A stretch of DNA of 64,000 bases, from positions 930,001 through 994,000 of the forward strand of contig NZ_JAPJZI010000001.1 of the NCBI RefSeq assembly GCF_027944115.1, written 5' to 3'. Below, one piece after another: positions 17,956 to 27,581 of the stretch. The DNA is from Hoeflea prorocentri (GTDB taxonomy: Bacteria; Pseudomonadota; Alphaproteobacteria; Rhizobiales; Rhizobiaceae). Below the pieces are notes generated by a model that was given only the letters and a program-made list of their open reading frames with translations, ran no database searches and had not been told where the DNA came from. The translations under genes and the position numbers were made by a program. Each line of letters opens with the position of its first letter. The first letter of the stretch is position 1.

Positions 17956-18728
17956 CAAGCGAACGGAGCCACAACTATCTCCCGGTCGCGCTGTTGTTTG
18001 TCGGCACCATGCTGTTGGGCGCGTACTGGCAGCCTCATAATCCCCACGCCGTGGACTTAAACAACGTCTTGTCGACACCTTCTCTGGAACACTGGTTGGG
18101 CACGGACCATCTGGGCCGGGACGTGGCCTCGCGTATCCTTGCCGGAGCGCGGCCGTCTCTATCGGCCATTGCGATTGTCATCGCCTCCAGTATCGGTCTG
18201 GGCCTTGCGGCTGGCGTTGCAATAGGTTTCGGCCCGCCCGCGCTCTCCCGGCCCGTACGATGGCTGGCACAGACCGCGCTGGCGCTGCCGACCCTTATCA
18301 CGGCTCTGCTGCTTGCAACGCTTTTCGGGGCGGGTCTGCTGGCGATCTCGGCGGCACTGGTTGCAAGCACATGGGCACCCTATGCGCTCAGCATGTCGGC
18401 CTTGTTGGAGCGTTTGCGCGGCGAGCCGTACTGGCTTGCGAGCCTTGCGCTCGGATCATCGGTCACGGGCGCCGTGTACCGGCACATGCTGCCCAATGCG
18501 TGGCCTGCGATCGGAGCCTTGGCGGGCGCAGATGCCGGTCGTGCGATCATTCTTGTGGCGTCGATGGGATTTCTCGGGCTCTCGGCAGACACCGGGCGGC
18601 CCGAATGGGGCGCGATGGTCCACGAGTATCGCATATTCCTGTTTTCTGAGCCTCGCCTGGTTCTGGCACCGGTCCTGGCGACAGCCATGGCCGCCTTCGT
18701 TCTCAACCGGACCCTTGATCGCTCCTGA
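17952..18728 (+). CDS. ABC transporter permease, NikC/DppC type
   Basis: Second permease of 258 residues. The sequence HWLGTDHLGRDVASRILAGA is diagnostic of the C-type permease of this family; the EAA-like loop contains LRGEPYWLASLALGSSVTG. It is somewhat shorter than NikC. It ends the operon: no ATP-binding subunit follows, since the next gene is an oppositely oriented BA14K gene, and none occurs elsewhere in this block. The importer therefore needs ATPases encoded elsewhere. Confidence 0.88.
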   Translation: MTSERSHNYLPVALLFVGTMLLGAYWQPHNPHAVDLNNVLSTPSLEHWLGTDHLGRDVASRILAGARPSLSAIAIVIASSIGLGLAAGVAIGFGPPALSRPVRWLAQTALALPTLITALLLATLFGAGLLAISAALVASTWAPYALSMSALLERLRGEPYWLASLALGSSVTGAVYRHMLPNAWPAIGALAGADAGRAIILVASMGFLGLSADTGRPEWGAMVHEYRIFLFSEPRLVLAPVLATAMAAFVLNRTLDRS

Positions 18729-18818
18729 CCAGGTTTCCCTATTGGCTCAAAAACGCAGAAAAGATCCGGAGACCTGCAGGCACGGCGTCCTGACGCGCCC
18801 GCATCACCTCAGCGTTTT

Positions 18819-19253
18819 TCAGTACGGCGACCGGCAGGGCCTGCGTGGACCGTGATAGGGCTGGAACGTATTGTCCGATATGCGATAGGACCGGTACTTG
18901 CGGAAGCAGTAATTGACGTGCGCGCGAGAGCCGTAATAGCGGGGACGCGGTGCCGGCCTGTAGTAAGGCGCCGGCCCGTAGGTGCGGCGGTAATGGCGCG
19001 GTCCGTAATAGGGTTTGGGATAGTAGTAGCGTTTCCCGTAGTAGCGCTTGTGACGAGGTCCGTAGTAATAGCCGTGACGCGGGCCGCTGGCGACGATTCC
19101 GCCGATAATCAACCCGGTGACAAGGCCTGCGCCGAAATTGCCGCCTTTATGGCCGTAGCGGTATTTCTTTCCTGCTTCGGCATGCGGCGCAGCCATGGCG
19201 AGCAATCCGGCGCTGATCACGGCAATTGCGAGCCCCTTGAGCAATCCTGACAT
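18819..19253 (-). CDS. BA14K family protein
   Basis: A secreted 144-residue protein with a signal peptide (cut near HAEAG), a glycine-rich hydrophobic segment ([19 protein letters not shown]), a long Tyr/Arg/Pro/Gly-rich low-complexity middle, and the C-terminal BA14K signature [20 protein letters not shown] followed by GPRRPC. The prototype from Brucella abortus is an immunoreactive lectin-like protein. A strong ribosome site (GGGAGG) precedes the ATG at 19253. It is convergent with the ABC operon. Confidence 0.9.
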   Translation of the reverse strand: MSGLLKGLAIAVISAGLLAMAAPHAEAGKKYRYGHKGGNFGAGLVTGLIIGGIVASGPRHGYYYGPRHKRYYGKRYYYPKPYYGPRHYRRTYGPAPYYRPAPRPRYYGSRAHVNYCFRKYRSYRISDNTFQPYHGPRRPCRSPY

Positions 19254-19496
19254 AGATGCCTCCCGGATAAGTGTTAAACCACATTAACTATTTGTCATGT
19301 TCCGCCGTCTGGCAAGCTCGCTTTGGACCGTGAGCGATCACTTTGTCATCACGCTTTGCTGCTTGGGCCGGGCAAAATCGTTTTGATTCAGCGCATTGTT
19401 CCGGTTTGGTGAAGCGTTATCAAGCCCGCGTGACAAGCCGTCGCGAAAGCTCTACACAGGGTCGCCAGCCCATGCCGCGAACGGATACCGCAGACC

Positions 19497-20606
19497 ATGT
19501 CCCTACGGATTGCCACTTTCAATGTCGAGAACCTGATGAGCCGATTCGACTTCTCGGGCTTTCGCAACGAGTTACGGCAGGATCGCAGCCTCAAGCTTTT
19601 CGATATCAAGACGGAGGCCGAATACCGCACTTTGGAACAGGCACGGACCATCGCGCATACGGACGATACGCGCCAGCTGACCGCGTTGGCGATCGCCGAG
19701 ACCGGGGCGGACATTCTGTGCCTTCAGGAGGTGGACGACCTCGATGCGTTGAAGGCATTTGAATATGGCTATCTCTTCAAGATGATCGGCCATGGCTACC
19801 GCAACAAATACATGATCGACGGCAATGACGGGCGTGGCATCGATGTTGCTGTCATGATGCGCGAGGAAACGCGGGACGGTCAGCCCATCACCTTTGAGAA
19901 CATGCAAAGCCATGCGCATCTGACCTATGCCGATCTCGACCTGTTTGACGACGCCATCGCCGAGACCAACCAGCCGCAAGACCGGGTGTTCCGGCGTGAT
20001 TGTCTGGAAATCGATGTCAGGATCGGCAAGCGGCCGCTGACCATTTACGTTGTTCACTTCAAGTCGATGGGGTCACCCCGCAACGGCATGGACGGGCGTA
20101 CCGCAACCATGGCCGTGCGCAAGGCGGAGGCGAGGGCGGTACGGCGTATCATCGAGGACCGCTTCGGATCGGGAAAGACCGCCGGCAAGCGCTGGGTCAT
20201 CTGCGGCGACATGAACGACTACCAGGAACGCGTCATCATTTCGGGCGACCGGACCAACGGTTACATCTTCGAGCCGGTTCGTGAAGCCGAGAGCTCTGTC
20301 GACATTTTCACTTCGGACGGCTTTGCCGAGAATGTGGTTCAACGGCGCGACGAGATGGACCGCTGGACGCTGTTTCATACGCGTGGCCCCGAGGAGCGGC
20401 ATCTGTGTCAGCTTGATTATATCCTGCTTTCCCCCTCGCTTGCCGAAAGCAATGCGAGCCGTGTTCCCGATATCGTCCGGGCAGGCCAGCCGTTCCGCAC
20501 CATTTTTCCCGATGGACAGGCTCCCGAACGCTATCCGAGAACCGGCTGGGACCGGCCCAAGGCCTCAGATCATTGTCCGGTGGCAATCACCCTCGATATG
20601 GTGTGA
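19497..20606 (+). CDS. Endonuclease/exonuclease/phosphatase family protein
   Basis: A 369-residue member of the metal-dependent DNase I/ExoIII/phosphatase superfamily. Motifs seen: RIATFNVENLM at the N-terminus, ADILCLQEVDD (catalytic Glu), VVHFKSMGS, VICGDMNDY (GDxN), LDYILLS and the C-terminal KASDHCPVAI (SDH). No signal peptide is apparent, so it is probably cytosolic. The substrate (nucleic acid or phosphoester) cannot be decided. Single gene between intergenic gaps of 243 and 135 bases. Confidence 0.9.
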   Translation: MSLRIATFNVENLMSRFDFSGFRNELRQDRSLKLFDIKTEAEYRTLEQARTIAHTDDTRQLTALAIAETGADILCLQEVDDLDALKAFEYGYLFKMIGHGYRNKYMIDGNDGRGIDVAVMMREETRDGQPITFENMQSHAHLTYADLDLFDDAIAETNQPQDRVFRRDCLEIDVRIGKRPLTIYVVHFKSMGSPRNGMDGRTATMAVRKAEARAVRRIIEDRFGSGKTAGKRWVICGDMNDYQERVIISGDRTNGYIFEPVREAESSVDIFTSDGFAENVVQRRDEMDRWTLFHTRGPEERHLCQLDYILLSPSLAESNASRVPDIVRAGQPFRTIFPDGQAPERYPRTGWDRPKASDHCPVAITLDMV

Positions 20607-20741
20607 ACACACACCCGCCGGTGTCCTGGCGCAAGACCGGACCACAGAACGGTTGATAGGCGAGAATTCCATTGTCGGTGCCGAAGCAGCTATGCCATGT
20701 TGGCGCCGTATCATTCATTTCAGATTGACCGGAGTGCCGAT

Positions 20742-21659
20742 ATGCCTCGCCAATACGCCATTTACGATGTCTTTTCCTCAGACCGCCTTGCCGGCAATCC
20801 CCTGGCGGTGGTGTTCGATGCGGAAGGGCTGTCGGATGAGGCGATGCAGCAGATCGCAGGAGAATTCAATCTCTCCGAAACGGTGTTTGTACTCCCGGCG
20901 GAGAACCCGGCTCACGGGGCAAAATTGCGTATCTTCACGCCGGGCCGGGAGCTGCCGTTTGCGGGTCATCCAACGGTCGGGGCCGCCATTGCGCTTGCCG
21001 AGAAAAAATCCGGCAGCGATATCGACATCGATTTGATGTCGGTGCTCGAAGAAGGGGTCGGACCGGTCCGCACCGTGGCCAAACTGCAGCGCGGCGAGCC
21101 GAGTTTTGCCGAATTCGATCTGCCGCGCCTTTCAAGCCGCATCGGCGCGGACGTCAGCAAGGAGGCGGTGGCTGCGGCCCTGCAGATCGAACCGCATGAG
21201 CTGGGTTTCGAGAACCATCAGATCTCCTTCTGGAACGCCGGCGTACCCTTTTTGATGGTGCCGGTGCATGACCTTTCCATCGCGGCAAAGGCGCGTTGCG
21301 ACGGCATTCAATGGGAGCAGCTCGCCCCGATTGCCGACGGGCAGCTTGCCGACGCCTTTGTCTACTGCCGGGGCGGCGTGGCGCATGATGCGCATTTTCA
21401 CTGCCGCATGTTCGCGCCGCATGCCGGCATTCCGGAGGACCCGGCTACCGGCTCCGCGGCGGCGGCGTTTTCCGGCGCCATCCATCTTTTTGACGAGCTG
21501 CTCGACGGCCACCACGCGCTGCTCATTGAGCAGGGCGTCGAGATGGGCCGGCCTTCAAAAATCCATCTTCACCTCGAAGTCGATGGCGGCAAGATCGTCC
21601 AGGGCCGCATCGGCGGAAACGCGGTGAAGGTGGCTGAGGGATCGTTGCTGATCGACTGA
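20742..21659 (+). CDS. PhzF family isomerase/epimerase-like protein
   Basis: A 305-residue protein with the two-domain diaminopimelate-epimerase-like fold of PhzF. Visible are FSSDRLAGNPLAVVFDA, the catalytic-site segment NLSETVFVLP (conserved Glu), LRIFTPGRELPFAGHPTVGA and, in the C-terminal half, GIPEDPATGSAAAAF. The ATG at 20742 has GGAG seven bases upstream and gives the usual N-terminus; the frame is open 15 codons earlier. Reaction unknown: most genomic PhzF relatives have no phenazine genes nearby, as here. Confidence 0.9.
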   Translation: MPRQYAIYDVFSSDRLAGNPLAVVFDAEGLSDEAMQQIAGEFNLSETVFVLPAENPAHGAKLRIFTPGRELPFAGHPTVGAAIALAEKKSGSDIDIDLMSVLEEGVGPVRTVAKLQRGEPSFAEFDLPRLSSRIGADVSKEAVAAALQIEPHELGFENHQISFWNAGVPFLMVPVHDLSIAAKARCDGIQWEQLAPIADGQLADAFVYCRGGVAHDAHFHCRMFAPHAGIPEDPATGSAAAAFSGAIHLFDELLDGHHALLIEQGVEMGRPSKIHLHLEVDGGKIVQGRIGGNAVKVAEGSLLID

Positions 21660-21739
21660 GTGTTGCAGACGCCGGCGGCGCGGTCTAAAATCCGCTGGAC
21701 AGGCAGGAGAAGGGCGGTTATACCGCCGTCTCTCGTGAT

Positions 21740-21815
<76 letters not shown>

Positions 21816-22009
21816 GTCTTCTTAATTGCCTCTGTGAATTTCCGTTCCCCCATCCAGATCGACGCGCTGCCATGGCCGCAGATGTCCGAAGCAAACGACT
21901 TCGAGAATTCAGTCGGCCGCTTCCGTCAGGCAACAGACCTGGACCAGGCCGGGCAATGCGTTCCGGTACAGTAACGCTCTAACAAGAATTATTGCGTATC
22001 ATACCGGTC

Positions 22010-23044
22010 ATGAGCTCTGCGCGAAAAACCGGTCCTGATATGTCTCATGCACCTTCAAAGCAGGTGTCTGTTTCCGCTGTTGTGCCGTGCCACAATGAAG
22101 AAGCCGTGGTGAATGAGCTTTTGACGCGTCTGACGGCGGCTTGCGAAGCAGCCGTCGGCAACGATTTCGAGATCGTCCTGGTGGATGACGGATCACAGGA
22201 CAAGACCCGTGCGCTTTTACGTGCAGCGCAGGCGAAGGATCCTCGTATTGTCGGCGTCTTCCTGTCGCACTGTCACGGTCACCAACTGGCGCTCACCGCA
22301 GGATTGTCGGTGGCGCGGGGAGAGCGACTCTTTATCCTCGATGCCGATCTGCAGGACCCGCCCGAACTTCTGAGCCCGATGATGGAAAAAATGAATGAGG
22401 GCTATGACGTCGTTTATGGAAAGCGCAGGTCACGCAAGGGCGAAAGCCTGTTCAAGCAAACCTCCGCGAGCGTCTTTTACCGATTGCTGTCACGCCTGAC
22501 CAAGTTCGATATTCCACTCGATACCGGTGATTTCCGGCTGATGACCCGGCGTGTCGCCGACGTGTTGAGCGACATGCCGGAGCGTGACCGCTTCATCCGC
22601 GGTATGATCAGTTGGGCGGGCTTTCCCCAGGCGGCGTTCGAATATGACCGTGATGCCCGCTTTGCGGGCGAGACAAAGTATCCGTTGCGAAAAATGCTGA
22701 GTTTCGCGGTGGGTGCGATCAGCAGCTTTTCCACCATTCCTTTGCGTATCGCGATGTTGATTGGTTTCATATTTTCAGCGCTGTCCTTTGCGCTGATCAT
22801 CTACACGCTCACAGTTTGGCTGGGCGGCAGTGCGGTGGAAGGTTGGTCGTCCACGATGATCGCCGTTCTGCTGATCGGTGGCGTGCAGCTCATGACAATC
22901 GGGGTTCTGGGTGAATATGTGGGCCGGACCTATATGCAAACAAAGATGCGGCCGCTGTTCATTGTAGAAGAGATTATTCGAGCAGGTAATGAGCGCGTGG
23001 AGCCGGGTGAAGCGACGCATGATCTCAAGATCACCACAAATTAG
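22010..23044 (+). CDS. Polyprenyl-phosphate glycosyltransferase (GT2, DPM1/GtrB/ArnC type)
   Basis: Transfers a sugar from a nucleotide donor to polyprenyl phosphate on the inner face of the membrane. The GT2 domain (about 20-235) has VSAVVPCHNEEAVVNELL, the donor motif VLVDDGSQDKT, the metal motif DADLQDPPEL and GDFRLMTRRV. Two C-terminal helices (about 250-275 and 285-310) match the GtrB/ArnC layout. The ATG at 22010 is used (344 residues); 22040 is an alternative and neither has a strong ribosome site. First of four overlapping or adjacent genes that look like one glycosylation operon. Confidence 0.9.
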   Translation: MSSARKTGPDMSHAPSKQVSVSAVVPCHNEEAVVNELLTRLTAACEAAVGNDFEIVLVDDGSQDKTRALLRAAQAKDPRIVGVFLSHCHGHQLALTAGLSVARGERLFILDADLQDPPELLSPMMEKMNEGYDVVYGKRRSRKGESLFKQTSASVFYRLLSRLTKFDIPLDTGDFRLMTRRVADVLSDMPERDRFIRGMISWAGFPQAAFEYDRDARFAGETKYPLRKMLSFAVGAISSFSTIPLRIAMLIGFIFSALSFALIIYTLTVWLGGSAVEGWSSTMIAVLLIGGVQLMTIGVLGEYVGRTYMQTKMRPLFIVEEIIRAGNERVEPGEATHDLKITTN

Positions 23045-23429
23045 CATAAGCCATGCAGCGCTTGGCGAGTTGGTCCGCTTCGCCGTGGTCGGGGTGACCG
23101 TGGCCGCGCTGTATTTTGTTCTGTTCGTCTGCCTGTCGCAAACCAGGCTCCCGGATTTTGTCATCAATCTGGTGGCCTTTTGTACCGCGGTTGTCGTGCA
23201 ATATTTCCTGCAGGCGAAATGGACCTTCAAGAGAAGCGCCGCGAAAACCGCTCAAGCAGGAAAATTCATTGTCACGGTCGGCTTTGGCCTGTTGCTTTCC
23301 ACGTTGATCAGCAGCGTTATTGGACCGGCGATGCACTGGTCTTCTGTCGTCACGGCAGCGGTTGTAGTGGTCATTCTTCCGATTTCAAACTTCATTCTCT
23401 TCAAAGTCTGGGTGTTCGCACTCAAGTGA
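22989..23429 (+). CDS. GtrA-like flippase family membrane protein
   Basis: Small four-helix membrane protein (146 residues) of the GtrA family, thought to help move polyprenyl-phosphate-linked sugars across the membrane. Family marks: LGELVRFAVVGVTVAALYF at the first helix, NLVAFCTAVVVQYFLQAKWT at helices 2-3 and the C-terminal NFILFKVWVF. The ATG at 22989 overlaps the glycosyltransferase by 56 bases; an ATG at 23019 would still overlap by 26. Its partner is clearly the preceding DPM1-type enzyme. Confidence 0.88.
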   Translation: MSAWSRVKRRMISRSPQISISHAALGELVRFAVVGVTVAALYFVLFVCLSQTRLPDFVINLVAFCTAVVVQYFLQAKWTFKRSAAKTAQAGKFIVTVGFGLLLSTLISSVIGPAMHWSSVVTAAVVVVILPISNFILFKVWVFALK

Positions 23430-23440
23430 AGGAAGCATCT

Positions 23441-24211
23441 ATGAGCCACGTTTATTCCAGCGATTTCTTCGACTACATAGATGCCGGCGTTCAAACCTCG
23501 GCCGAGGCGCTTGTCGGGGCTCTTTATCCCATGCTGGCGACCACGTCTGTTGTCGACTTCGGATGCGGCCGCGGGCTTTGGCTGGCGCAATGGTCTGCGA
23601 CCGGTGTGGAAGACATCGTCGGTGTTGATGGTGATTATGTCGACCGTGCAAATCTGGGCATTCCTGAAGACAAATTTCGCGGGCTCGACTTGACGATGCC
23701 CATCGATCTCGGGCGAAAGTTCGATTTGTGCCAATCGCTTGAGGTTGCAGAGCACCTTCCGGGTGAGGCGTCTTCGACATTCATCGACACGCTTGTCCGT
23801 CACAGCGATTGCGTCCTGTTCTCGGCCGCGGTGCCAGGCCAGGGCGGAGAGTTCCACATCAACGAACGTCCGATGGAGTTTTGGCGCGCCTGCTTTCGGG
23901 AACGCGGCTACCAGCCCTTTGACTGCATTCGTCCGGGCCTTGCGGGAAACCCGGCGGTGGAGCCGTGGTATCGCTATAACACGGTTTTGTATGCAAACGG
24001 GGCCGGGGCGGGGCGACTGCCCGATGATGTTCTTGGGACACGGGTCGATGAGGGTGTGCCTCTGGCGGACTTTTCAAGCCTGCCGTGGAAGTTGAGGAAA
24101 GCCGTTGTTCGGCATCTGCCACGGCCGCTTGTCACTGAAATAGCTCAAAGACGCGCGGTCCTCATCGCAAACAAGGCACGGCGAAAAAAGGCGCAACAGG
24201 GTCTGGCATGA
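23441..24211 (+). CDS. SAM-dependent methyltransferase, class I
   Basis: A 256-residue cytosolic methyltransferase. The SAM-binding glycine motif is VVDFGCGRGLWL, followed by the acidic end of strand 2 (VGVDGDYV) and the post-motif FDLCQSLEVAEHLP. The ATG at 23441 is chosen, with GAAGGAAG upstream, because the long frame before it lies over the gtrA-like gene. It overlaps the next gene by four bases. In this operon it may methylate the transferred sugar or lipid carrier, an inference from context only. Confidence 0.85.
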   Translation: MSHVYSSDFFDYIDAGVQTSAEALVGALYPMLATTSVVDFGCGRGLWLAQWSATGVEDIVGVDGDYVDRANLGIPEDKFRGLDLTMPIDLGRKFDLCQSLEVAEHLPGEASSTFIDTLVRHSDCVLFSAAVPGQGGEFHINERPMEFWRACFRERGYQPFDCIRPGLAGNPAVEPWYRYNTVLYANGAGAGRLPDDVLGTRVDEGVPLADFSSLPWKLRKAVVRHLPRPLVTEIAQRRAVLIANKARRKKAQQGLA

Positions 24212-25746
24212 ATATGGCATCGGGGTCCGGCGCCGGAAGCGGATTGACCGTTTTTGTCGTGTGCGCCTTTGTGCTTGCCGCAGCGATGTTGCCGTCGCAG
24301 TGGTCAGGAAACGAGATCCATTATTTTGATCTTGCCCTTCGTCAGGTGCGACCGGATCTGTTTGGTGCCGACCACTCTGTGTTTGACTCGTCGAATGCCC
24401 GCTTTCTAAGTTTTTGGATCATCGGGACTTTGATCGATGCGCTCGGGTTTGAATACACCAAGATACTCCTCGGATTTCTTGGTATAGGCCTTTACGCCTT
24501 TGCCTTGGCCGTGCTGGCGCGGGCGTTGGATCTGGGTCCCATCGCAATGGCGGCTGCACTCGTGGTGTTCCTCGCACAGCAAAGCCTGCTTGGCCGCGAA
24601 TGGCTGTTTTTGACCATCGAAGCCAAGGTCTTTGCCTATGCCTGTGCGATGGGCGCGATCGCTCTGGGCGTACGCGGCCGATGGAAGGCGGCCATTGTCG
24701 TCTCGGCCATTGGCACAGTCTTTCATTTTCTGGTCGGAGGGTTCTGGGGCGCTGCCATTCTCCTTTTTCATGCCCTGTCCTTGCGCGACTGGCGTCAAAC
24801 CCTGTCGCTCCTTGGCCTGTTTGTTGTCCTGATTTCGCCAATGGTTGCGCTTGTAGCTTTTGAGCGGCTTGGCGCTGTTGTCGACCCAACCGGCCTCGAT
24901 CTCAGCCTCACCGAAATCTACAGTGAATATCGAAACCCGCATCATGTCAGCCCGTTTGCAGGCGGTGCAGTCGGTTTCGTATTGGGGTGGCTCCCTGGCC
25001 TGATTGTGCATGCGGCCCTTGCGGCTGCAATCTTCTTCATGCGCAAGGACTTCGGTCGTTATGCCGCTTTCGCGCTTTGGGTCGCCGGGCTGAATGTGTA
25101 CATCGTCTTTGCTGTCTTGGTCGCATTCCTGGACCAAAACACCCATCTGTTCGCGCCGTTTTACATTTTCCGTCCTTCAGGGCTTATCTTTTTGCTGTCT
25201 CTCCTGCTGATCGTGAAGCGGGTCTTCCTGGCTATCCGGCTGGAAACATACCGGCGTATCCGCTTGCCGATATTCCTGGTTGCCGTAGCGTTGGTCCTGC
25301 CTGATATCACGCGCAATGCCCTGCGGCTGGCTGTTTCGGGACCGATCGGTCAGCGATTGGAGGCCTCATTGCGGGGAGCGGAGCGCGACGCCTTTGAATG
25401 GCTGCGGGAAAACACGGCATCAGAAGACGTCGTTCTGATCCAGCCCCCGATGGGAGATGGCAATGTTCACCAAGAACAACAGCCATTTCCGGCTGCCCTG
25501 GAAAGGTTGACGCCTGCTGCCTATTACGTGAACTTCAAATTCGTACCCACAGCACCTGCAGACCTGGCGGAGTGGTATCGCCGCGTGAAACACCGCAGGG
25601 CTATTTTCGATGGTGATTGTGACATGCTGCGGGTCGTCGCGCCGGACATACTCATTGTGCGCCGTTCGGCGGCGTCTCCTCCGTTGCAGGACTGCGCAGA
25701 ACCCGTCTACGACAATGAAAGATACGTTTTCCTGCGCCCGATCTAG
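24208..25746 (+). CDS. Polytopic membrane protein (DUF6798-like, possible GT-C)
   Basis: A 512-residue inner-membrane protein with about ten hydrophobic helices (first near 14-28) and a C-terminal soluble part (about 385-512) containing FEWLRENTASEDVVLIQPP. Such layouts occur in GT-C glycosyltransferases that use polyprenyl-phosphate sugars, and the long first periplasmic loop holds Asp and His residues (IHYFDLALRQVRPDLFGADH). I recognise no family beyond a resemblance to DUF6798 proteins. As the last gene of the GT2-GtrA-methyltransferase unit it is the candidate periplasmic transferase. Confidence 0.6.
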   Translation: MNMASGSGAGSGLTVFVVCAFVLAAAMLPSQWSGNEIHYFDLALRQVRPDLFGADHSVFDSSNARFLSFWIIGTLIDALGFEYTKILLGFLGIGLYAFALAVLARALDLGPIAMAAALVVFLAQQSLLGREWLFLTIEAKVFAYACAMGAIALGVRGRWKAAIVVSAIGTVFHFLVGGFWGAAILLFHALSLRDWRQTLSLLGLFVVLISPMVALVAFERLGAVVDPTGLDLSLTEIYSEYRNPHHVSPFAGGAVGFVLGWLPGLIVHAALAAAIFFMRKDFGRYAAFALWVAGLNVYIVFAVLVAFLDQNTHLFAPFYIFRPSGLIFLLSLLLIVKRVFLAIRLETYRRIRLPIFLVAVALVLPDITRNALRLAVSGPIGQRLEASLRGAERDAFEWLRENTASEDVVLIQPPMGDGNVHQEQQPFPAALERLTPAAYYVNFKFVPTAPADLAEWYRRVKHRRAIFDGDCDMLRVVAPDILIVRRSAASPPLQDCAEPVYDNERYVFLRPI

Positions 25747-25805
25747 GATGACCTTGCTTGTGGTACGCGCATTTCCGCAGGAGGATTGTTTAGTTGTGCG
25801 CCGGT

Positions 25806-27581
25806 CTACAACGGAAAGACCATTAGAATGACCGGTACCGATACGGCGACGACCACGACCTCCAGCGGCAGGCCCATGCGCCAGTAGTCTCCGAATTTAT
25901 AGCCGCCCGGGCCGAGGATCAGCGTGTTGTTCTTGTGTCCGATCGGGGTGAGAAAAGCGCAGGATGCGGCGACCGCGACGGCCATCAGGAAACCGTCCGG
26001 ATTGGCGTTCAGCCGGGACGCGATATCAACGGCGATCGGTGCGCCGATAACCGCGGTCGCGGTGTTGTTGAGCACGTCCGACAGTGTCATGACGACAAGC
26101 ATCAACGCCGTCAGGACCACCCAGGAGGGAAGACCTGCCGCAAGATCCACGATTGCGATGGCTATAAGCTGTGTGCCGCCGGCGTTTTCCAGCGCGACCC
26201 CGAGCGGGATCATGCTGCCGAGAAGCACCACGACCGGCCATTCAATATGGTCGTAGACGCTGCGGATCGGGACGATGTCGAGGAAGATGTAAAGGGCGAC
26301 AACAATCGCCAGTGCGGTTGCGAGATAAAGCAGACCGAAGGCCGAGATGGAAATGGCTGCGGCAAAGACGCCGACGGCCAGCCAGGCCTTGCGGTGCTGC
26401 GTGACATTAAGGCCGCGTTCGGCGAGCGGCAGAACGCCGAGCCAGTTTGCAACGTCAGGCAGCCGGTCTTCAGAGCCGAGCAGCAGCAGGATGTCTCCGG
26501 CCCGTACGGTTTCATGCCGCACGCGCTTGGAGAACCGCTTGCCCTTTCGGGAGATGCCGAGCAGCGTGACGCCGCGGCGGGCGCGAAGCCGCATGGAGAT
26601 CGCCGAACGGCCGGCGAGGCGCGACTCGCGGGGGACAACCACTTCCATCAATGACAGGTCACCAGCGGCCGTCTCCCTGTCGGGACGTTCGCCGAGAAAC
26701 TCCAGTCCAAGCGTACCGCGAAAACGATCAATGTCTTCGGCGGTTGCCTCGACGATCAGCATGTCGTTGGGGCGAAGGATGACCGTGGATGAAAAGCCGC
26801 CAAGCCGCTTGCCGTTTCTGACCACGCCGATGATGGCGACATCGTCCTCATCGCCCACGGGATAAAGATCACGGACCTCTTGGCCGACGGCCTTGGATTT
26901 TTCCGGAACCACCAGTTCTGCGAGGAAGCCTTCCAGGGCGCGCAGATCGTCCGCCGGGGCATCGTCGCCGTCGCCTTTCGGGATCAGGCGCCAGCCGATG
27001 AGCGCGACAAAGGCGATGCCGATGATCGCGACGGTGCCGCCGACCGGCGTGAAAGCGAACATCCCGAACGGTTCGCCCAGTGCCCGTTCGCGAAAGGAGG
27101 CGATGATGATATTGGGCGGCGTGCCGATCAGGGTGACCATCCCGCCAAGGATCGTCGCGAAGGAGAGGGGCATCAGCGTGCGTCGCACCGGCCGTCCGGC
27201 CTTCTTCGCTGCTTGCAAATCGACCGGCATGAGGAGCGCCATTGCCGCAACGTTGTTCATGAATGCCGACAGTACCGCCCCGACACCGCTCATGACGGCA
27301 ATATGCGCGGCGACGCTTCTGCCGGCATCGACCATCTGGCGCGTGATCAGATCAATAGCGCCTGAGTTGAGCAGGCCGCGCGAGATCACCAGCACCAGGG
27401 CGACGATGACCGTTGCCGGGTGCCCGAAGCCCGAGAAGGCCTGATCCGTCGGGACGAGGCCGAGCACCAGTGCAACAAGCAATGCGCTGAAAGCGATCAG
27501 ATCGTAGCGCCAGCGTCCCCAGAACAGGAGCGCGAAGACCGCAGCAAAGAGTATGAATAGCTGTATCTGTTCAACGCTCAT
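25806..27581 (-). CDS. SLC13-family permease with TrkA-C domains
   Basis: A 591-residue inner-membrane transporter of the anion/sodium (SLC13/CitMHS-like) group. About eleven helices are interrupted in the middle by two TrkA-C (RCK_C) domains, roughly 205-285 and 300-385 (AIIGVVRNGKRLGG and VTLLGISRKGKRFSK are matching edges). Signature loops are LSAFMNNVAAMALLMP near residue 105 and LSDVLNNTATAVIGAP near 505, the two inverted substrate-site repeats, plus TLIGTPPNIII. The ATG at 27581 is favoured over an in-frame TTG at 27596. Substrate (sulfate, dicarboxylate or other) is not readable. Confidence 0.85.
   Translation of the reverse strand: MSVEQIQLFILFAAVFALLFWGRWRYDLIAFSALLVALVLGLVPTDQAFSGFGHPATVIVALVLVISRGLLNSGAIDLITRQMVDAGRSVAAHIAVMSGVGAVLSAFMNNVAAMALLMPVDLQAAKKAGRPVRRTLMPLSFATILGGMVTLIGTPPNIIIASFRERALGEPFGMFAFTPVGGTVAIIGIAFVALIGWRLIPKGDGDDAPADDLRALEGFLAELVVPEKSKAVGQEVRDLYPVGDEDDVAIIGVVRNGKRLGGFSSTVILRPNDMLIVEATAEDIDRFRGTLGLEFLGERPDRETAAGDLSLMEVVVPRESRLAGRSAISMRLRARRGVTLLGISRKGKRFSKRVRHETVRAGDILLLLGSEDRLPDVANWLGVLPLAERGLNVTQHRKAWLAVGVFAAAISISAFGLLYLATALAIVVALYIFLDIVPIRSVYDHIEWPVVVLLGSMIPLGVALENAGGTQLIAIAIVDLAAGLPSWVVLTALMLVVMTLSDVLNNTATAVIGAPIAVDIASRLNANPDGFLMAVAVAASCAFLTPIGHKNNTLILGPGGYKFGDYWRMGLPLEVVVVAVSVPVILMVFPL

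Noticed and set aside
21713-21727. GGCGGT-TAT-ACCGCC hairpin before tRNA-Lys
   Set aside because: No T tract and short; could be a weak hairpin but does not support a terminator call.
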